Under the pieces are notes generated by a model. The model worked only from the letters and a program-made list of their open reading frames with translations, made no database searches and had not been told where the DNA came from. Below, piece by piece: positions 32,637-34,514 of a stretch of 34,514 bases of DNA. Source of the DNA: Veillonellaceae bacterium (GTDB lineage: Bacteria > Bacillota_C > Negativicutes > UBA1444); the NCBI GenBank assembly GCA_012798135.1, contig JAAZNU010000009.1:1-34514 (forward strand). The letters run 5' to 3'. How positions within the stretch are numbered: position 1 is the first letter of the stretch; each line of letters begins with the position of its first letter. The translations under genes were made by a program, and so were the position numbers.

Positions 32637-33722
32637 ATGAATTTTCCAAAGGAAGTTCGAATTGGCGACATTACCATCCGGGACGGGTTTCAACATGAAG
32701 AGCGGTTTGTTTCCACCGATGCCAAGACTTATTATGCCGAGCAGCTGATTTTGGCGGGCGTAAAACGGATTGAACTGACGAACCTGGGCAATGCCTTCGT
32801 GATGCCGCAGTTCAAGGACGCGGAAGAATTGCTCAAACGCGTGCGGAATAGCCGGGCGCTGGCGAAAGCCAACATCAACTGGGACGAGATCGAACTGACG
32901 GCGGTGACGATCCGGGAGAGCGCCGTGGATCGGGCCATCGAAGCCAAAAAGAACGGCTATGGGCCGGACCGGATTCTGATGATGGTTTCCACGGACGAAG
33001 AGCACCACTTCGCCAATTCCGGCTGCACTCTGCCGGAATATTGGAAAGAAGCGGAGCGGTGCATCAAAAAAGCGACCGACGTCGGCATCAAAGTCAACGG
33101 AACGGTGAGCACGATCTGGGGCAGCCCGATTTCCGGGCCGACGGATTTGAAAAGCGCGATTACCTTCAGCAAACGTTGGCTGGACATCGGCGCGGCGGAT
33201 ATCGAGCACGCCGATCATGACGGTTCGGCGCCGCCCGACCAGGTGTATCGCTACTATTCGATGGTGATGGATGCCCTGCCGAATCCCGATCTGCATGTCG
33301 GCCATTTCCATGTTACGCGCGGCTGGGGCCTGGCCAATGTGCTGGCGGCGCTGCAGGCCGGCATCAACATTTTTGAAAGCACTCTGGGCGGCATCGGCGG
33401 CCAGCCGGCCAATTTTGTCGACGACACGCCGGTCCCCGGCACCGGCGCCTACTATTATAAAGATCCCAATTCCGTCGGCCTGGTGAGCACGGAAGATCTG
33501 GTGGTCATGCTCGACGAGATGGGCATAAAGACCGGGATCAACGTGGATCGCATTCTTCGTCTTGGCGTGTTGATGGAAAAGACCATCGGCCGCCGGCTGC
33601 GGTCTTCCTCGATTTTACACGGCCGGATTCCGAAGGCGCCGAATGAGTCTTACAAGCGTAAGGGACTGAAAGAGAAAAAGGCTAAACTTGGCGAAAAGGT
33701 GGGTCAGGTTTTTCCTGACTGA
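32637..33722 (+). CDS. HMG-CoA lyase-like (DRE-TIM) protein lacking the catalytic cysteine
   Basis: This 361-residue TIM-barrel protein is of the pyruvate carboxyltransferase/HMG-CoA lyase superfamily. The first metal site is present as IRDGFQHEE (Arg15, Asp16), and HFH at 223-225 supplies the two His ligands. The usual HxHD is HFHV, the catalytic Cys of GGLGGCP is Gln256 (GGIGGQP), and about 17 extra residues stand between that loop and the conserved STEDLV. So the protein keeps the metal-dependent fold but probably not the HMG-CoA lyase chemistry. It follows the CoA-transferase by 13 bases with AGGAGG before the ATG. A retro-aldol or retro-Claisen cleavage of an acyl-CoA is the natural guess. 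Confidence 0.85.
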   Translation: MNFPKEVRIGDITIRDGFQHEERFVSTDAKTYYAEQLILAGVKRIELTNLGNAFVMPQFKDAEELLKRVRNSRALAKANINWDEIELTAVTIRESAVDRAIEAKKNGYGPDRILMMVSTDEEHHFANSGCTLPEYWKEAERCIKKATDVGIKVNGTVSTIWGSPISGPTDLKSAITFSKRWLDIGAADIEHADHDGSAPPDQVYRYYSMVMDALPNPDLHVGHFHVTRGWGLANVLAALQAGINIFESTLGGIGGQPANFVDDTPVPGTGAYYYKDPNSVGLVSTEDLVVMLDEMGIKTGINVDRILRLGVLMEKTIGRRLRSSSILHGRIPKAPNESYKRKGLKEKKAKLGEKVGQVFPD

Positions 33723-33735
33723 GTGGACTTCAAGT

Positions 33736-33804
33736 ACGAATCGTGGACGCAACTGGATGAAATGAAACTCGATTTGCAAAACATCGGTTGCGTCCGGTAT
33801 TCGT
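33736..33804 (+). other. Long imperfect stem-loop before the transporter gene
   Basis: The stretch 33736-33753 (ACGAAT, three unpaired, GGACGCAAC) pairs with 33787-33804 (GTTGCGTCC, three unpaired, ATTCGT). This gives 15 base pairs in two blocks around a loop of about 33 bases. It ends just before the AAAGGAGG of the transporter gene. It has no T-run and may tune expression or stability between the lyase and the transporter. Confidence 0.6.
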
Positions 33805-33838
33805 GGCATAAAATTTCATTATAAAGGAGGCGGAGAAA

Positions 33839-34507
33839 ATGCTGGCGTTTTGGGGATTCTGCATTATTTTGGCTTTATTGGCTCTGATCATGACAAAACG
33901 CGCCTCAGTAATTGTGGCCTTGGTTGCCGTGCCGATGGTATTTGGGCTGCTGGCTGGGTTCGGGCCCAACTTGGGCAAGTTTGCCTTTGAAGGGATCAAA
34001 AGCGTTGCGCCTGTAGGCGTAATGCTGACGTTTGCGATTCTATATTTTGGCCTGATGAATGATACCGGGATGTTTGATCCGGCGATCAAACGGATCATTC
34101 AATATGGCGGCGGCGACCCGGTGAAAGTCGCCGTTGGAACTTCGTTGATCGCCATGTTGGCGCATCTCGACGGCTCAGGAGCATCCACGTTTCTGATCGC
34201 AGTGCCTGCCATGTTGCCGATTTATGACAAGTTGGGAATGGATAGGCGGGTTCTGACCTGCATTGTCGCCATGGGGGCCGGAACCATGAACATGTTGCCC
34301 TGGGGCGGACCGACTTTGCGGGCGGCCAGTTCTTTGCAACTGAATATGACCGAATTTTTCAACCCCATGATTCCCTCCCTTAATAATCAAACGTTTTTCT
34401 TCGTTTTCCTCGTTCTATCGCAGTTTTTCACATTAATCACGTTGGGCCATTTCTTCGGAAAGACTATGTCTACTGGTCGCGATGTGGATTTGGGGTACGG
34501 GAAATAA
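33839..34507 (+). CDS. CitMHS-type carboxylate transporter, N-terminal half only
   Basis: The 222-residue membrane protein matches the first half of citrate-metal:proton symporters: LALIMTKRASVIVALVAVPMVFGLLAGFG, GIKSVAPVGVMLTFAILYFGLMNDTGMFDP, LAHLDGSGASTFLIAVPAMLPIYDKLGMD and NMLPWGGPTLRAAS. Full members have roughly 430 residues. Here a TAA comes after FFGKTMSTGRDVDLGYGK, only seven bases before the window ends, so the second half could be a separate gene, the gene could be broken, or the family may occur as split halves. AAAGGAGG stands eight bases before the ATG. It is likely part of the sigma-54 operon and would import the acid used by the CoA-transferase. Confidence 0.8.
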   Translation: MLAFWGFCIILALLALIMTKRASVIVALVAVPMVFGLLAGFGPNLGKFAFEGIKSVAPVGVMLTFAILYFGLMNDTGMFDPAIKRIIQYGGGDPVKVAVGTSLIAMLAHLDGSGASTFLIAVPAMLPIYDKLGMDRRVLTCIVAMGAGTMNMLPWGGPTLRAASSLQLNMTEFFNPMIPSLNNQTFFFVFLVLSQFFTLITLGHFFGKTMSTGRDVDLGYGK

Positions 34508-34514
34508 ACCGCGC

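Noticed and set aside
33812..33826. A 15-base match (AATTTCATTATAAAG) to the hydroxyproline operator region at 23767
   Set aside because: In AT-rich sequence of this window size one such match is expected by chance. The other half of the inverted repeat is absent here.
1..34514. CRISPR arrays, tRNA or rRNA genes, and integrase or attachment sites
   Set aside because: No regularly spaced repeats, no cloverleaf-like sequences and no integrase frame were found on either strand.

Overview
The window looks like the chromosome of an anaerobic, peptide- and amino-acid-using low-oxygen Bacillota. The evidence is strong AGGAGG-type ribosome binding sites, frequent GTG and TTG starts, consensus sigma-A promoters, an oxygen-sensitive glycyl radical enzyme with its activase, and a moderately GC-rich composition by eye. 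A Negativicutes/Sporomusaceae-type host would fit, but that placement is inference and not proven by any gene here. There is no rRNA, tRNA or CRISPR array.

Left edge (1-770): genomic debris. It holds the 3' tail of an MFS transporter, then in another frame a truncated phage replication protein, then a 16-bp palindrome. A leftward PAS/GGDEF diguanylate cyclase follows (771-2387).

Region 2.5-10 kb: peptide and amino-acid handling. An M20 amidohydrolase is followed by a polar amino-acid ABC transporter (binding protein, permease, ATPase), closed by a bidirectional terminator. Two tandem leftward M20 amidohydrolases are divergent from a yjiH-yjiG membrane pair, with good sigma-A promoters facing both ways.

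Region 10-20 kb: a consensus promoter leads into a structured 5' leader with two related terminator-like hairpins. Then comes a complete oligopeptide ABC operon (binding protein, two ATPases, two permeases, second binding protein), a fourth M20 amidohydrolase and a D-2-hydroxyacid dehydrogenase. The operon thus imports peptides or peptide-like conjugates and hydrolyses them inside the cell.

Region 20-24 kb: a leftward operon of an XRE-cupin regulator, a glycyl radical activase and trans-4-hydroxy-L-proline dehydratase (HypD), which turns hydroxyproline into pyrroline-5-carboxylate. It converges on the peptide operon and suits use of hydroxyproline-rich peptides.

Region 24-29.6 kb: housekeeping-type genes. 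These are a Sir2 deacylase, exonuclease III, a KimA-like potassium transporter and an exported serine hydrolase of the beta-lactamase/PBP family.

Region 29.7-34.5 kb: a PAS sigma-54 activator is followed by inverted-repeat candidate activator sites, a clear -24/-12 promoter, a CaiB/BaiF CoA-transferase, an HMG-CoA-lyase-like TIM-barrel enzyme that lacks the family's catalytic cysteine, and the N-terminal half of a CitMHS-type carboxylate transporter. This reads as a regulated import, CoA-activation and C-C cleavage module for an unidentified organic acid, and it is the most promising candidate for an undescribed pathway in the window.
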